DNA of 64,000 nucleotides from Arenibacter antarcticus (GTDB lineage Bacteria; Bacteroidota; Bacteroidia; Flavobacteriales; Flavobacteriaceae). This document shows, piece after piece, positions 47,667 through 57,189 of this stretch (the first letter of the stretch is position 1; every line of letters starts with the position of its first letter). Location of the stretch: NCBI RefSeq assembly GCF_041320605.1, contig NZ_CP166679.1, forward strand, positions 2,108,001 through 2,172,000, given 5' to 3'. The notes beneath the pieces were generated by a model. That model was given only the letters and a program-made list of their open reading frames with translations, did no database searches and had not been told where the DNA came from. The position numbers and the translations under genes were made by a program.

Positions 47667-49025
47667 ATGAAGAAGCTATTGTTGTCATCTATAGCATTTG
47701 TTTTTTTACTCTCAAGTTGTGGGTCCAAAACAAAAGGAGAGCTTGTAGGAGCTAAAGGAAATAAATGGTATCCAGAAAAACCCTATGGCATGGTGTTAAT
47801 TCCACGTGGTGCTTTTATCATGGGGAAAAGCGAGGAAGATCAGGCAAAGATTCTCAATGCTCCCGCAAAAACCGTTACAGTAAGGTCGTTCTACATGGAT
47901 GATACCGAAATTACGAACAGCGAATATCGTCAGTTTGTGGAATGGGTAAAGGATTCGATAGCTAGGACCAAATTGGCCATCTTAGCAGATGAACTTGGGT
48001 TGGGTCCCGAAGATGGAGGAATTGGGGAATACGCATTTAAAGATGCAGATACCACCAACGCTTCTGTGTATGATAAATATATGCTGGACAATTACTCAGG
48101 AATGGGAAAAACTGGTTACGAAGGAAGGGCATTGAATAAAAAACCAAGATTAATTTGGGATATTTCCAAATACCCCGATGAATACTACGCGGAAATCATG
48201 ATCGATTCCATGTATATTTCTGAGGAGGAGTCGTACAATGGCCAACGTCATGTAGATGTTGCTAAATTAAAGTACAAGTATACCTGGATGGATATCGAGG
48301 CAGCTGCCAGAGCGAAAAAAGGTAGCAGAAAAGATTACATAAAACAGGAAGAACTGGAGATATATCCAGATACGACTGTATGGATCAGGGATTTCTCCTA
48401 CTCCTATAACGAGCCAATGCACAATGATTATTTTTGGCATGATGCCTATAGTGACTATCCTGTTGTAGGGGTTACGTGGCAGCAGGCTCAAGCGTTCTGC
48501 AATTGGAGGACCAAATACAAGAACGATGACCAAAAAAGTAGGAACAAGCAATTTGTTAACCGCTTTAGGTTGCCTACCGAAGCAGAATGGGAGTATGCTG
48601 CAAGGGGGGGCATAGAAAGTGGAACTTATCCATGGGGTGGTCCTTATGTCATAAGTGATACAGGTTGTTTTATGGCGAATTTTAAACCACAACGGGGAGA
48701 TTATGCCGCAGATGAAGCCTTGTATACCGTAGAGGCTAAATCCTTTGAACCAAACGATTATAATCTTTATAACATGGCAGGTAACGTGTCTGAATGGACC
48801 AATAGTAGTTACGATCCAAATTCTTATGAATATGTATCTACCATGAACCCCAATGCTGGTTCTTCACAGAATGCCAGAAAAGTAATTCGAGGTGGGTCTT
48901 GGAAAGATGTTGCTTATTTCCTACAAGTTAGTACTAGGGATTACGAATACCAAGATTCTGCACGTAGTTATATTGGCTTTAGAACCGTACAAGATTACAT
49001 GGGTGAAGAGGATTCAACCTATTAG
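47667..49025 (+). CDS. gldK: Gliding motility/T9SS lipoprotein GldK
   Basis: 452 residues. Lipoprotein signal ends at Cys18 (FLLSSCGSK). The rest is a SUMF1/formylglycine-enzyme fold (MVLIPRGAFIMGKSEEDQ start, RLPTEAEWEYAARGG, NLYNMAGNVSEWTNS, RKVIRGGSWKD, YIGFRTV). The paired cysteines needed for formylglycine formation are absent from the GGSW region, in line with a structural role. GldK forms, with GldN, the outer-membrane-side ring of the type IX secretion motor complex. First gene of gldKLMN. Confidence 0.96.
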   Translation: MKKLLLSSIAFVFLLSSCGSKTKGELVGAKGNKWYPEKPYGMVLIPRGAFIMGKSEEDQAKILNAPAKTVTVRSFYMDDTEITNSEYRQFVEWVKDSIARTKLAILADELGLGPEDGGIGEYAFKDADTTNASVYDKYMLDNYSGMGKTGYEGRALNKKPRLIWDISKYPDEYYAEIMIDSMYISEEESYNGQRHVDVAKLKYKYTWMDIEAAARAKKGSRKDYIKQEELEIYPDTTVWIRDFSYSYNEPMHNDYFWHDAYSDYPVVGVTWQQAQAFCNWRTKYKNDDQKSRNKQFVNRFRLPTEAEWEYAARGGIESGTYPWGGPYVISDTGCFMANFKPQRGDYAADEALYTVEAKSFEPNDYNLYNMAGNVSEWTNSSYDPNSYEYVSTMNPNAGSSQNARKVIRGGSWKDVAYFLQVSTRDYEYQDSARSYIGFRTVQDYMGEEDSTY

Positions 49026-49101
49026 TAGAACCAAACTTATTTTTAATACTTGATCAACCAAAAACCAAATACTTATTATTAATATTATTAAATTCAAAAT
49101 T

Positions 49102-49752
49102 ATGGCACAATCAAAATCAACAAAAAAATTATTTAACATGGCCTACGGCCTAGGTGCGTCTATCGTAATTATAGGGGCCTTATTCAAAATTCTTCACTGG
49201 CAATTTGGTCCATTAACAGGTGGATTGCTGTTGGCTGTCGGACTTATTACAGAAGCTTTGATCTTCGCTATAAGTGCATTTGAACCAGTAGATGATGAAT
49301 ATGATTGGTCTTTAGTATATCCGGAATTGAATGGTGCAGAAATTGCAAATAGATCAAATTCCGTCGCTGAGGTTAAGGATGCTGAAACTTCATTATCTAG
49401 GAAATTAGATGAACTTTTAAAGGAAGCCGGTGTAGATGCCAGTCTTATGGAAAGCCTTGGATCCAGTATCAAAAATTTTGAAGGTGCTGCCAAAGGTATC
49501 GCTCCTACGGTAGATGCTATGGAATCTACCAGAAAGTATTCTGATGAAATGGTACAAGCTGCCGCTCAAATGGAATCTTTGAACAGCCTTTACAAGGTGC
49601 AATTGGAAAGTGCAAGCAGACAAGCTTCCATCAATGAGGAAGTAGTACATAATTCCACTGCCTTAAAAGACCAAATGGAATCATTGGCCACAAACCTTTC
49701 TTCCTTAAATGGAGTGTACGGAGGTATGTTGTCCGCAATGAATAGAAACTAA
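49102..49752 (+). CDS. gldL: T9SS inner-membrane motor protein GldL
   Basis: 216 residues. Two closely spaced membrane helices (about 12-31 and 37-58) followed by a long cytoplasmic, helix-rich tail. Lys29, His32 and Glu51 sit in the membrane region, corresponding to the charged residues implicated in proton flow in F. johnsoniae GldL (offset of two). With GldM it forms the proton-driven motor that powers secretion and gliding. Confidence 0.96.
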   Translation: MAQSKSTKKLFNMAYGLGASIVIIGALFKILHWQFGPLTGGLLLAVGLITEALIFAISAFEPVDDEYDWSLVYPELNGAEIANRSNSVAEVKDAETSLSRKLDELLKEAGVDASLMESLGSSIKNFEGAAKGIAPTVDAMESTRKYSDEMVQAAAQMESLNSLYKVQLESASRQASINEEVVHNSTALKDQMESLATNLSSLNGVYGGMLSAMNRN

Positions 49753-49809
49753 TTAGTTGCCTTTCTATAACCAAACCCAAATCAATTAATAATTAAAACT
49801 AATTAGAAA

Positions 49810-51378
49810 ATGGCAGGAGGAAAAGAAACACCACGTCAGAAGATGATCAATCTAATGTATTTGATCTTCATTGCGATGTTGGCCCTAAATATGGGAAAAG
49901 AAGTGCTATCAGCTTTCGGTCTTATGAACGAAAAGTTAGAAGTTTCAAATGTGAAAACCACGGAAAATAACCTAGCTTTCCTAAGTGGCCTTGAAACAAA
50001 AGCGTCAGAAAACAAGGAGAAATTTGGACCTCTTTTAGCAGATGCGAAGAAAATCAAAGAATTGTCCGAGGAGTATTATGCTTATTTGGAGGGCTTGAAA
50101 AAGGAAATGATGGCCAATATTAAAGATCCCAAAGATTACCAAGTAATGGATATGACCGATTATTTGGATCAACGTTTCTTTAAGGGTGGGCAGATAAGTG
50201 CCGAAGGAAAAGAATTCTTGGATAAATTGGTGGACTATCGCACACAAATTTCTGCAGCAATGCCCACAGAATTAGAGGCTGTAAAATCTTCAGTACAAGC
50301 CAGGTTTGAAACCGGAGACGAAAATGGAATGGTAGAAAAACGAGATGGTACCAAACAAGAATGGTTAAACTACAATTTTGAAGGATATCCGCTAATTGCC
50401 TCCTATACAAAGTTAACCTCGCTACAGGCAGATATTAAATCTACGGAAGAGGATGCTCTAAAGGCTATGTTACAAGGGCAGTTGAGTAGTGAAGTTTCCA
50501 TGACCAACTATACCACATTATTGGAGCAGGAAAAATCTGCTTTTTATGCCGGAGAAAAATTTTCTGGAAATATTGTGTTAGGGCGTAAGGATGCTAGTAC
50601 AAAACCCAATGAAGTAAACCTTACCTTAGATGGAAGAAAACTAAACGAAGGTGCAGATTACGTTATTGAAGACGGGAAAGTAAGGTTGACAATTAGTGCT
50701 GGAAGTGCTGGTGACCACAAGATAGCAGGTAATTTGGTGTTTATACAAGATGGAGAGCGTACAGAAGTACCAGTTTCCTCTACATTTGCTACCATTACCA
50801 AACCTAATGCAGCGGTAATTTCCGCAGATAAGATGAACGTGGTTTACCGTGGGGTATCAAACCCGATCACTATCTCCATTCCTGGTATTCCTGATAACAA
50901 TGTGAGTGCTTCGGCTGCTGGTCTTTCCAAGCAAAGTGGAAGTAAGTATACTATGAACCCTGGAACTGGAAGAACGGTTTCTATTACGGCCTCAGGTAAA
51001 TTGCCAGATGGTCAAATGATTAAAACCTCTTCTGAGTTTAGAATAAAGGATATCCCAAGACCATCAGGTTCTATTAGAGGAGAATCAGGTAGTGCAATAA
51101 TGGGAAAACAAAACTTGGAGATCTCTACGGTAGGTGCCTTGTTGGAAGATTTCGATTTTGACCTTAACCTTGCGGTAAGTGGCTTTAAATTTAAAGTTCC
51201 CGGACAACCAACGGTTGATGTAAACGGAAATAAATTGGACGCCAGAGCGAAGTCTGCTCTTAGAAGAGCTAGTCGTGGAGATGCAGTTCAGATATTTGAT
51301 ATTGAAGCCTATATTACAAACAACAAAGGCTATAAACTAAAAAAAGTATCTCCGGTTGTTGTGGAGATAACAAACTAG
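49810..51378 (+). CDS. gldM: T9SS motor/stalk protein GldM
   Basis: 522 residues. A conserved start (GGKETPRQKMINLMYLIFIAML) includes the single membrane helix, then a large periplasmic part of helical D1 and beta-rich D2-D4 domains (for example AGEKFSGNIVLGRKDA, VVYRGVSNPITISIPG). GldM spans the periplasm and passes motor motion to the GldKN ring. Two hairpins separate it from gldN. Confidence 0.96.
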   Translation: MAGGKETPRQKMINLMYLIFIAMLALNMGKEVLSAFGLMNEKLEVSNVKTTENNLAFLSGLETKASENKEKFGPLLADAKKIKELSEEYYAYLEGLKKEMMANIKDPKDYQVMDMTDYLDQRFFKGGQISAEGKEFLDKLVDYRTQISAAMPTELEAVKSSVQARFETGDENGMVEKRDGTKQEWLNYNFEGYPLIASYTKLTSLQADIKSTEEDALKAMLQGQLSSEVSMTNYTTLLEQEKSAFYAGEKFSGNIVLGRKDASTKPNEVNLTLDGRKLNEGADYVIEDGKVRLTISAGSAGDHKIAGNLVFIQDGERTEVPVSSTFATITKPNAAVISADKMNVVYRGVSNPITISIPGIPDNNVSASAAGLSKQSGSKYTMNPGTGRTVSITASGKLPDGQMIKTSSEFRIKDIPRPSGSIRGESGSAIMGKQNLEISTVGALLEDFDFDLNLAVSGFKFKVPGQPTVDVNGNKLDARAKSALRRASRGDAVQIFDIEAYITNNKGYKLKKVSPVVVEITN

Positions 51379-51405
51379 TAGTTAATAATTTTAATGAAAT
51401 TAGCC

Positions 51406-51438
51406 ATGGCAGATGGTTTTGAACCTACCAACTGCCAT
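51406..51438 (+). other. Hairpin in the gldM-gldN gap (first)
   Basis: ATGGCAGATGG pairs with CCAACTGCCAT (11 bp with one mismatch, 11-base loop). No T-run follows. Could be a processing or stability element, or an attenuator setting gldN level. Confidence 0.5.
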
Positions 51439-51449
51439 TGGTAATTTAT

Positions 51450-51467
51450 ACCTGCTGGAAGGCAGGT
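51450..51467 (+). other. Hairpin in the gldM-gldN gap (second)
   Basis: ACCTGC-tggaag-GCAGGT, a perfect 6-bp stem, 12 bases after the first hairpin and 30 bases before gldN. Not followed by a T-run. Confidence 0.45.
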
Positions 51468-51497
51468 CTAAGTTGTTAAAATAATAAATTTAAACAG

Positions 51498-52400
51498 ATG
51501 AATTGGAAAAATGTGTTGTTAATTGGAGCTGTAACGCTATTGCCTGTATCCATTTCGGCTCAAGCAAATATCCTTAATGCGAAAAAGCCACAGGAAATAG
51601 GACAGAAAACTAATGCGCAGATGATGAAGGATAATGATGCTCCTTTGCCTTATGGTTATGTGGACGATAGGGATATCCTATGGTCCAAAACGGTATGGGA
51701 GGTAATTGATCTGGACGAGCGTGTCAATTTCCCTTTGTACTATCCTTTAGATACCATTGACATTGGTTCCGATAGAAGGTCGCTGTACGATGTTTTGATC
51801 AAAAACATTAAAAACGGAAATCTTAAGGACATCTATGTGGATTCCTATTTTACGGAAAAAAGAAATTTTAGTGATTTGGAAGCCACTTTGCAAAAAGTGG
51901 ATACTACAGATTTTGGCTATGAGCAATATAATGCCGGCGAATCAATATCTCCAGAATATATAAACCGTAGGAACCTTGTGGCTGCAGATCTAGAAGAATA
52001 CCTAATAAAGGGCATCTGGTATTTTGACAAAAGACAGGGAGAATTAAAATACAGGTTATTGGGGATAGCCCCAGTGGCTCCTGATGTTAACTTTATAGAC
52101 GATGAGTCTATGGATTTGGCCGAGGCAAAAGTGCCATTATTTTGGGTTTGGTATCCCAGTGCCCGTCAGATCCTGCACGAAGCAAAAGTGTTTAATCAAC
52201 GAAATTCCGCACAGCCGATCTCATTTGATATGTTGTTGAATGCCAGAAGGTTCAATGCTACCATTTATAAGGAGGACAATGTGCACGGAGATCGGGAGAT
52301 CAAGGATTACATTTCCGATAACGCCCTTTTCCAGCTGTTGGAGTCTAAGCGGATAAAAGAAGTTATCCGGGACAGGGAGCAAGACATGTGGGCGTATTAG
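51498..52400 (+). CDS. gldN: T9SS ring protein GldN
   Basis: 300 residues with a signal peptide ending ISAQ near residue 22. Blocks RDILWSKTVWEVIDLDERVNFPLYYP and VPLFWVWYPSARQILHEAKVFN are typical of GldN/PorN. It assembles with GldK into periplasmic rings under the outer membrane and is required for type IX secretion and gliding. Ends the gldKLMN operon, followed by a terminator. Confidence 0.96.
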   Translation: MNWKNVLLIGAVTLLPVSISAQANILNAKKPQEIGQKTNAQMMKDNDAPLPYGYVDDRDILWSKTVWEVIDLDERVNFPLYYPLDTIDIGSDRRSLYDVLIKNIKNGNLKDIYVDSYFTEKRNFSDLEATLQKVDTTDFGYEQYNAGESISPEYINRRNLVAADLEEYLIKGIWYFDKRQGELKYRLLGIAPVAPDVNFIDDESMDLAEAKVPLFWVWYPSARQILHEAKVFNQRNSAQPISFDMLLNARRFNATIYKEDNVHGDREIKDYISDNALFQLLESKRIKEVIRDREQDMWAY

Positions 52401-52430
52401 CCTAGAATAATTCCAATTCATACATCTATT

Positions 52431-52465
52431 AAAGTGCCACATCCTTGGATGTGGCACTTTTTTTT
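52431..52465 (+). terminator. Terminator of the gldKLMN operon
   Basis: AAAGTGCCACATCC / GGATGTGGCACTTT, a perfect 14-bp stem with a 2-base gap, followed by five more T. Confidence 0.92.
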
Positions 52466-52618
52466 GTAGGATGTTTATTAATCCTTCGGAAGCGTTATTA
52501 TGGAGGGTCAATTTCCAGTAACCACATTTCCATGGCAAGTTTTTGAAGATTAAAGAGGAACTGCTGTTTAGGAACTGTTTTAGTTTCCCTTTTTGATCAA
52601 GAATTAAAATTCCTTGTC

Positions 52619-52626
52619 TACTTTTG
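52619..52626 (+). promoter_or_regulatory. -7 box directly before the FAD oxidoreductase start
   Basis: TACTTTTG, exact TAnnTTTG, ending 4 bases before the ATG at 52631; suggests a leaderless transcript. Confidence 0.5.
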
Positions 52627-52630
52627 CACC

Positions 52631-53677
52631 ATGGTAGATTATTTAGTGGTTGGCATGGGGCTAGCAGGTATTTCCTTTTGTGAGGTACTCGAAAAAAATA
52701 ACAAATCGTTTATAGCAATTAGCGATAGTTCCCAAATCTCTTCCGTGGTAGCTGGCGGACTTTACAATCCAGTTATTTTAAAACGATTTACTTTAGCATG
52801 GAATGTAAAGGAACAATTGGAAATGGCAATGCCATTCTACCGGGACTTGGAGTTGAAGTTAAACAGTAGACTACTTTATAAATTGCCAGTGCTGAGGAGG
52901 TTTAATTCTATTGAAGAACAGAACCTTTGGTTTGAAGCGGCAGATAAGCCGAATTTAAAACCCTTTCTATCCCCTGATCTGATATTCAATGATAACATGC
53001 ATATAGAGGCACCGTTTGGATATGGAGAGGTCTTGGGCACCGGAAGATTGGATACTGCCAATTTGGTGGATGCCTATAAGAGGTCTCTTTTGGACAAGAA
53101 GTTGTTAGTGCCGGAAACTTTTAATTTTGAGGAGCTTAACATTGATAGTTCCCATGTAGAATACAAATCCATTGTCGCCAAACAAATTGTTTTTGCCACT
53201 GGGTTCGGGTTAAGGGTTAACCCCTATTTCAACTATTTACCACTGAATGGGACCAAGGGGGAGCTGTTAACTGTCAAGGCGCCCTTGTTAAAAGAATCCA
53301 ATGTAATTAAATCTTCCGTATTTATAATACCAATGGGAACTGACCTTTATAGAGTGGGGGCTACCTATAATAGAGAGGATAAGACCAATGTCCCAACTGA
53401 TGCTGCCAAGACAGAATTACTTAAAAAGTTAAATAGCTTTATTAGATGCCCCTACGAAGTGGTAGATCATGTGGCCGGAGTTCGGCCAACGGTACAGGAT
53501 AGGAGGCCCCTAGTGGGAAGACATCCCCAACATGCCAATTTGTATGCCTTAAATGGTTTTGGGTCACGTGGGGTTATTGTAGCTCCGGCTGCAGCCCAAC
53601 AGCTTTATGATTTGGTGGAGAACAATAAACCCATAGAAAAGGAAATGGATATTTCCCGATACGCTAATAAAAGTTAG
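52631..53677 (+). CDS. FAD-dependent oxidoreductase (DAO family)
   Basis: 348 residues. The N-terminal dinucleotide motif GMGLAG (8-13) in VVGMGLAGIS and the C-terminal GVRPTVQDRRPLVGRHP and NGFGSRGVIVAP blocks mark a D-amino-acid-oxidase-type flavoenzyme, similar to the FAD half of MnmC and related proteins. Substrate unknown. No signal peptide. It follows gldN in many flavobacteria, but the terminator and its own -7 box make it a separate unit here. Its end overlaps the convergent DUF983 gene by four bases. Confidence 0.9.
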   Translation: MVDYLVVGMGLAGISFCEVLEKNNKSFIAISDSSQISSVVAGGLYNPVILKRFTLAWNVKEQLEMAMPFYRDLELKLNSRLLYKLPVLRRFNSIEEQNLWFEAADKPNLKPFLSPDLIFNDNMHIEAPFGYGEVLGTGRLDTANLVDAYKRSLLDKKLLVPETFNFEELNIDSSHVEYKSIVAKQIVFATGFGLRVNPYFNYLPLNGTKGELLTVKAPLLKESNVIKSSVFIIPMGTDLYRVGATYNREDKTNVPTDAAKTELLKKLNSFIRCPYEVVDHVAGVRPTVQDRRPLVGRHPQHANLYALNGFGSRGVIVAPAAAQQLYDLVENNKPIEKEMDISRYANKS

Positions 53678-54063
53678 GACTTTGTTTTGATAGCATTTGG
53701 ATCGTAATGCACAAAAAGATTGATCCATATATTCCTGGACACCCTAATTATAAAAGGCATAAATACAACTAACGTCAAGGTAATTGCGATAAACGTAGTT
53801 ATTAATGAAGTTTTTAAAAATAAAAAAGAAATGACAAAAGCAGCGACTCCAAAGGCTATCCCTACACCATAGCTAACATACATTGCACCAAAAAAGAAAG
53901 AGGGTTCAATTTTATATTTGGTGTTGCAATGGGAGCAACGGTCGTGCATTTTAAAAATGTTTAACATATTATAAGGGTTCTTATCCATATACATGCTTTC
54001 TTCGTGGCATTTAGGACAAGTTCCTGTTAAAATACTGTAGAGTTTGTTTCCTTTTTTTAACAT
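53674..54063 (-). CDS. DUF983 membrane protein with zinc-ribbon-like cysteines
   Basis: 129 residues from the ATG at 54063; the frame stays open upstream but overlaps the ABC-F gene on the other strand. Two CxxC pairs (Cys16/Cys19 and Cys43/Cys46) suggest a zinc ribbon, followed by two membrane helices (about 54-80 and 84-108). DUF983 proteins have no settled function. Divergent from the ABC-F gene. Confidence 0.9.
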   Translation of the reverse strand: MLKKGNKLYSILTGTCPKCHEESMYMDKNPYNMLNIFKMHDRCSHCNTKYKIEPSFFFGAMYVSYGVGIAFGVAAFVISFLFLKTSLITTFIAITLTLVVFMPFIIRVSRNIWINLFVHYDPNAIKTKS

Positions 54064-54127
54064 TTGCAAAAGTTTACGTAAAAATACATCATTGTATATT
54101 GATTCATTCTGAAAATTGTCTAAAATT

Positions 54128-56056
54128 ATGTTGAATATCCATAACCTCTCCGTTTCTTTTGGAGGCGAATATTTATTTGAAGAAATATCTTTCCGACTAA
54201 ACTCTGGAGACAGGGTTGGACTAATTGGTAAGAACGGGGCGGGGAAATCTACTCTTTTGAAAATATTGTCTAAAGACATGCCCATTGATTCCGGGACCAT
54301 AGCATCCGATAAAGATCTTAAGATGGGATTCCTGCGGCAGGACATCGATTTTGAACAGGGTAGAACTGTTATGGAGGAGTCGCACCAAGCCTTTGTGGAG
54401 ATCAAGGAGCTGGAGATGAAATTGGATGAGATTAACCATCAATTGGCGGAACGTACGGATTATGAAACAGAAAGTTATAGTCAACTTATAGTAGACCTTA
54501 ACGATGTAACCCATCATTTCGAAATTTTAGGAGGGTATAATTACGAAGGTGAAACTGAAAAGGTTTTGTTGGGACTTGGATTTAAACGTGAGGATTTTGA
54601 CCAAAAGACAGAAACTTTTTCTGGAGGGTGGCGAATGAGGATAGAACTAGCCAAATTACTGCTGCAAAGTAACGATGTACTTTTGCTGGATGAGCCTACT
54701 AACCACTTGGATATAGAGTCCATAATTTGGTTAGAAAACTTCCTGAAAAACTATACTGGGGCAGTAATGATCGTTTCCCATGATAAGATGTTTCTGGATA
54801 ATGTCTCTAATCGTACTATAGAAATTTCTTTGGGGAGGATCTATGATTACAACAAACCCTATTCCCAGTACCTGGTATTGCGGAATGAGATGATGCAACA
54901 GCAGTTGAACGCACAAAAAAATCAGGAAAAGGAGATACAACAGGCAGAGCGATTGATAGAAAAGTTTAGGGCAAAATCTACCAAGGCCTCCATGGCGCAA
55001 TCCTTGATCAAAAAACTTGATAAAATGGAGCGTATAGAGGTGGATGAGGATGATAATAGTGTCATGAACCTGAGGTTTCAAATTTCAGTTACCCCTGGAA
55101 AGGTAGTAGTGGAAATGGAAGATTTATGTAAAAGCTATGGAGATAACCATGTTTTGCAGGGCATTGACTTATTAATAGAAAGAGATACCAAAACCGCTTT
55201 CGTTGGTCAAAACGGTCAAGGTAAGTCTACCTTGGCAAAAATACTGGTTGGTGATCTGGCGCATAAAGGACATTTAAAATTGGGACATAATGTGCAGATC
55301 GGATATTTTGCGCAAAATCAGGCAGAATACTTGGATGGCAATAAAACTATTCTGGATACTATGTTCGATGCGGCCAATGAAACTAATAGGAGTAAGGTGC
55401 GGGACATTTTAGGATCTTTTCTGTTTAGGGGAGATGAGGTAGACAAATATGTAAAGGTGCTTTCTGGAGGGGAGCGTAACCGCTTGGCCTTAGCAAAGAT
55501 GTTATTGCAGCCCTTTAATGTTTTGGTTATGGATGAACCTACCAACCACTTGGATATTAAGTCGAAAAATGTTCTAAAGAGAGCACTACAAAATTTTGAT
55601 GGGACACTAATTTTGGTGAGTCATGATAGGGACTTCCTTCAAGGATTAACCAATAAAGTCTATGAGTTTAAGGACGGAAAGATAAAAGAATATTTAGGTG
55701 ATATTAATTTTTATTTAGAGGAACGGAAAGTAGCTGATTTCCGGGCTATAGAGAAAAAAGACCCTGTCCAAAGCAAAAAAAAAGAAAAATCAAAAGTTGA
55801 GAACGTAAGCTTTGAAGAACAAAAAAAGCTTAAATCACTAAAAAATAAATTGAGTTCCACTGAAAGCGAGATTGCCAATTTAGAAAAGCAAATTGCGACA
55901 ATTGATCACGATCTTCTAATGGATTATGATACTGCCATTGCTAAACCTAATTTCTTTGATTCCTATCAAAAGAAAAAAAAGGACTTGGAAAGACTAATGA
56001 AGGATTGGGAAAAGCTCACCCTTGCATTGGACGAATTAGAGGTGAAAATGCTTTAG
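54128..56056 (+). CDS. ABC-F family ATPase
   Basis: 642 residues from the ATG at 54128 (a TTG four codons upstream is possible but unnecessary). Two ABC domains with Walker A GKNGAGKST and GQNGQGKST, signatures FSGGWRMRIELAK and LSGGERNRLALAK, and DEPTNHLD in both. A charged linker joins them, and a C-terminal coiled coil follows (about 555-640, Lys/Glu-rich). No membrane domain, so it acts on ribosomes (Uup/YheS-like translation factor) rather than in transport. Antibiotic-resistance function is possible but not indicated. Confidence 0.93.
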   Translation: MLNIHNLSVSFGGEYLFEEISFRLNSGDRVGLIGKNGAGKSTLLKILSKDMPIDSGTIASDKDLKMGFLRQDIDFEQGRTVMEESHQAFVEIKELEMKLDEINHQLAERTDYETESYSQLIVDLNDVTHHFEILGGYNYEGETEKVLLGLGFKREDFDQKTETFSGGWRMRIELAKLLLQSNDVLLLDEPTNHLDIESIIWLENFLKNYTGAVMIVSHDKMFLDNVSNRTIEISLGRIYDYNKPYSQYLVLRNEMMQQQLNAQKNQEKEIQQAERLIEKFRAKSTKASMAQSLIKKLDKMERIEVDEDDNSVMNLRFQISVTPGKVVVEMEDLCKSYGDNHVLQGIDLLIERDTKTAFVGQNGQGKSTLAKILVGDLAHKGHLKLGHNVQIGYFAQNQAEYLDGNKTILDTMFDAANETNRSKVRDILGSFLFRGDEVDKYVKVLSGGERNRLALAKMLLQPFNVLVMDEPTNHLDIKSKNVLKRALQNFDGTLILVSHDRDFLQGLTNKVYEFKDGKIKEYLGDINFYLEERKVADFRAIEKKDPVQSKKKEKSKVENVSFEEQKKLKSLKNKLSSTESEIANLEKQIATIDHDLLMDYDTAIAKPNFFDSYQKKKKDLERLMKDWEKLTLALDELEVKML

Positions 56057-56248
56057 GCCATTTAGTATTCCAATGAATTGTATATGGGGTTGGTGCTAAG
56101 AGATTAGTTCTTTCACCATGACTTTCTGTGCTTTCACAACAAATACGGGAGTTACTCATACGGTTTATCGAATATTTTTGCTGTTTATCCATAAAAAGCC
56201 TTAGTTTGTAGGGTAATTCCTAATTCTTACAAACGGATATTAATCAGC

Positions 56249-57124
56249 ATGAAAAGAGTTCTACTTTTATTTACCGTAATCATCTTAGGTCAATGTTTGC
56301 ATGCGCAAGTTTCTGAGAGGGAAAAAAATGCACTGTTGGACTTATATTCTGCAACTAATGGGGAATCCTGGGACAAGGGTTGGAACCTACATGCTCCGGT
56401 AGAAACGTGGCACGGAATAACTGTGAAGGTTGGACATGTTGTAGGGATCAACCTTTTTAGGAATAACTTAAAAGGAAACCTGCCGCCTAGCCTTGGGGAT
56501 CTAGAGCAATTGGCACAGCTTAATCTTGCTTTTAATAGTTTAGAGGGTACAATTCCGATAAGTATTTCCAATCTCAGTGAATTAAAGGTTTTAAAGTTGG
56601 AAATGAACAGATTGGAAGGGGAAATTCCATCCCAATTGGGGGATATGACAGCTTTGGAGAAGTTTACCGTTTTTAATAATTTCCTATCCGGACATATCCC
56701 CGAAAGTCTTGGCAATTTATGTAATTTAAAGGACCTCAATTTATCTAGTAACAATCTATCTGGCAGTATTCCCTATTCCTTGGGAGAACTCTCCAATTTA
56801 GAGCAGCTTGGACTGTTTGATAACCAATTAACTGGGGCTATCCCTAGGGAAATGGGAAGATTAGGGAAATTAAGGGAACTGGTGCTTGCAAATAACGAAT
56901 TGGGAGGCGCTATTCCGAAGGAGTTTGGTGAATTAGCAAGTCTACAAGTGCTCCAGATCCAGAACAATAATATTTATTCCTTTGACGGTTTAGAAAATAT
57001 GAATTCCGGGCAATTTTTAGTTTTGGATTACGATAAGGGAAAAGGGGAAAATAAATTCAAAGATTTTAATGCGAATATGACAAAAATGGCAGATACAAAA
57101 TTCGAGGATGAAATGGAAGAATAG
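56249..57124 (+). CDS. Exported leucine-rich-repeat protein (plant-type repeats)
   Basis: 291 residues. Signal peptide ends LHAQ near residue 20. An N-cap (EREKNALLDLYSATNGESWDKGWNL) is followed by about seven 24-residue repeats of the plant-type form LxxLxLxxNxLxGxIPxxLGxL (about residues 65-245), then a polar tail without a recognisable T9SS C-terminal sorting domain. Probably a secreted or surface binding protein; ligand unknown. Standalone between the ABC-F gene and a terminator. Confidence 0.9.
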   Translation: MKRVLLLFTVIILGQCLHAQVSEREKNALLDLYSATNGESWDKGWNLHAPVETWHGITVKVGHVVGINLFRNNLKGNLPPSLGDLEQLAQLNLAFNSLEGTIPISISNLSELKVLKLEMNRLEGEIPSQLGDMTALEKFTVFNNFLSGHIPESLGNLCNLKDLNLSSNNLSGSIPYSLGELSNLEQLGLFDNQLTGAIPREMGRLGKLRELVLANNELGGAIPKEFGELASLQVLQIQNNNIYSFDGLENMNSGQFLVLDYDKGKGENKFKDFNANMTKMADTKFEDEMEE

Positions 57125-57159
57125 TTAATGTTTGTCAATAGATTTTGTTGGTTAGTGTG

Positions 57160-57189
57160 AGAGGGTGCTGGTTGGCATCCTCTTTTTTT
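57160..57189 (+). terminator. Terminator after the LRR gene
   Basis: AGAGGGTGC / GCATCCTCT hairpin (one G-T pair, about 9 bp) followed by seven T. Confidence 0.8.

Noticed and set aside
54064-54405. Longer N-terminus for the DUF983 protein
   Set aside because: The upstream part lies antisense to the ABC-F gene and has no family similarity; the ATG at 54063 gives the normal DUF983 size.
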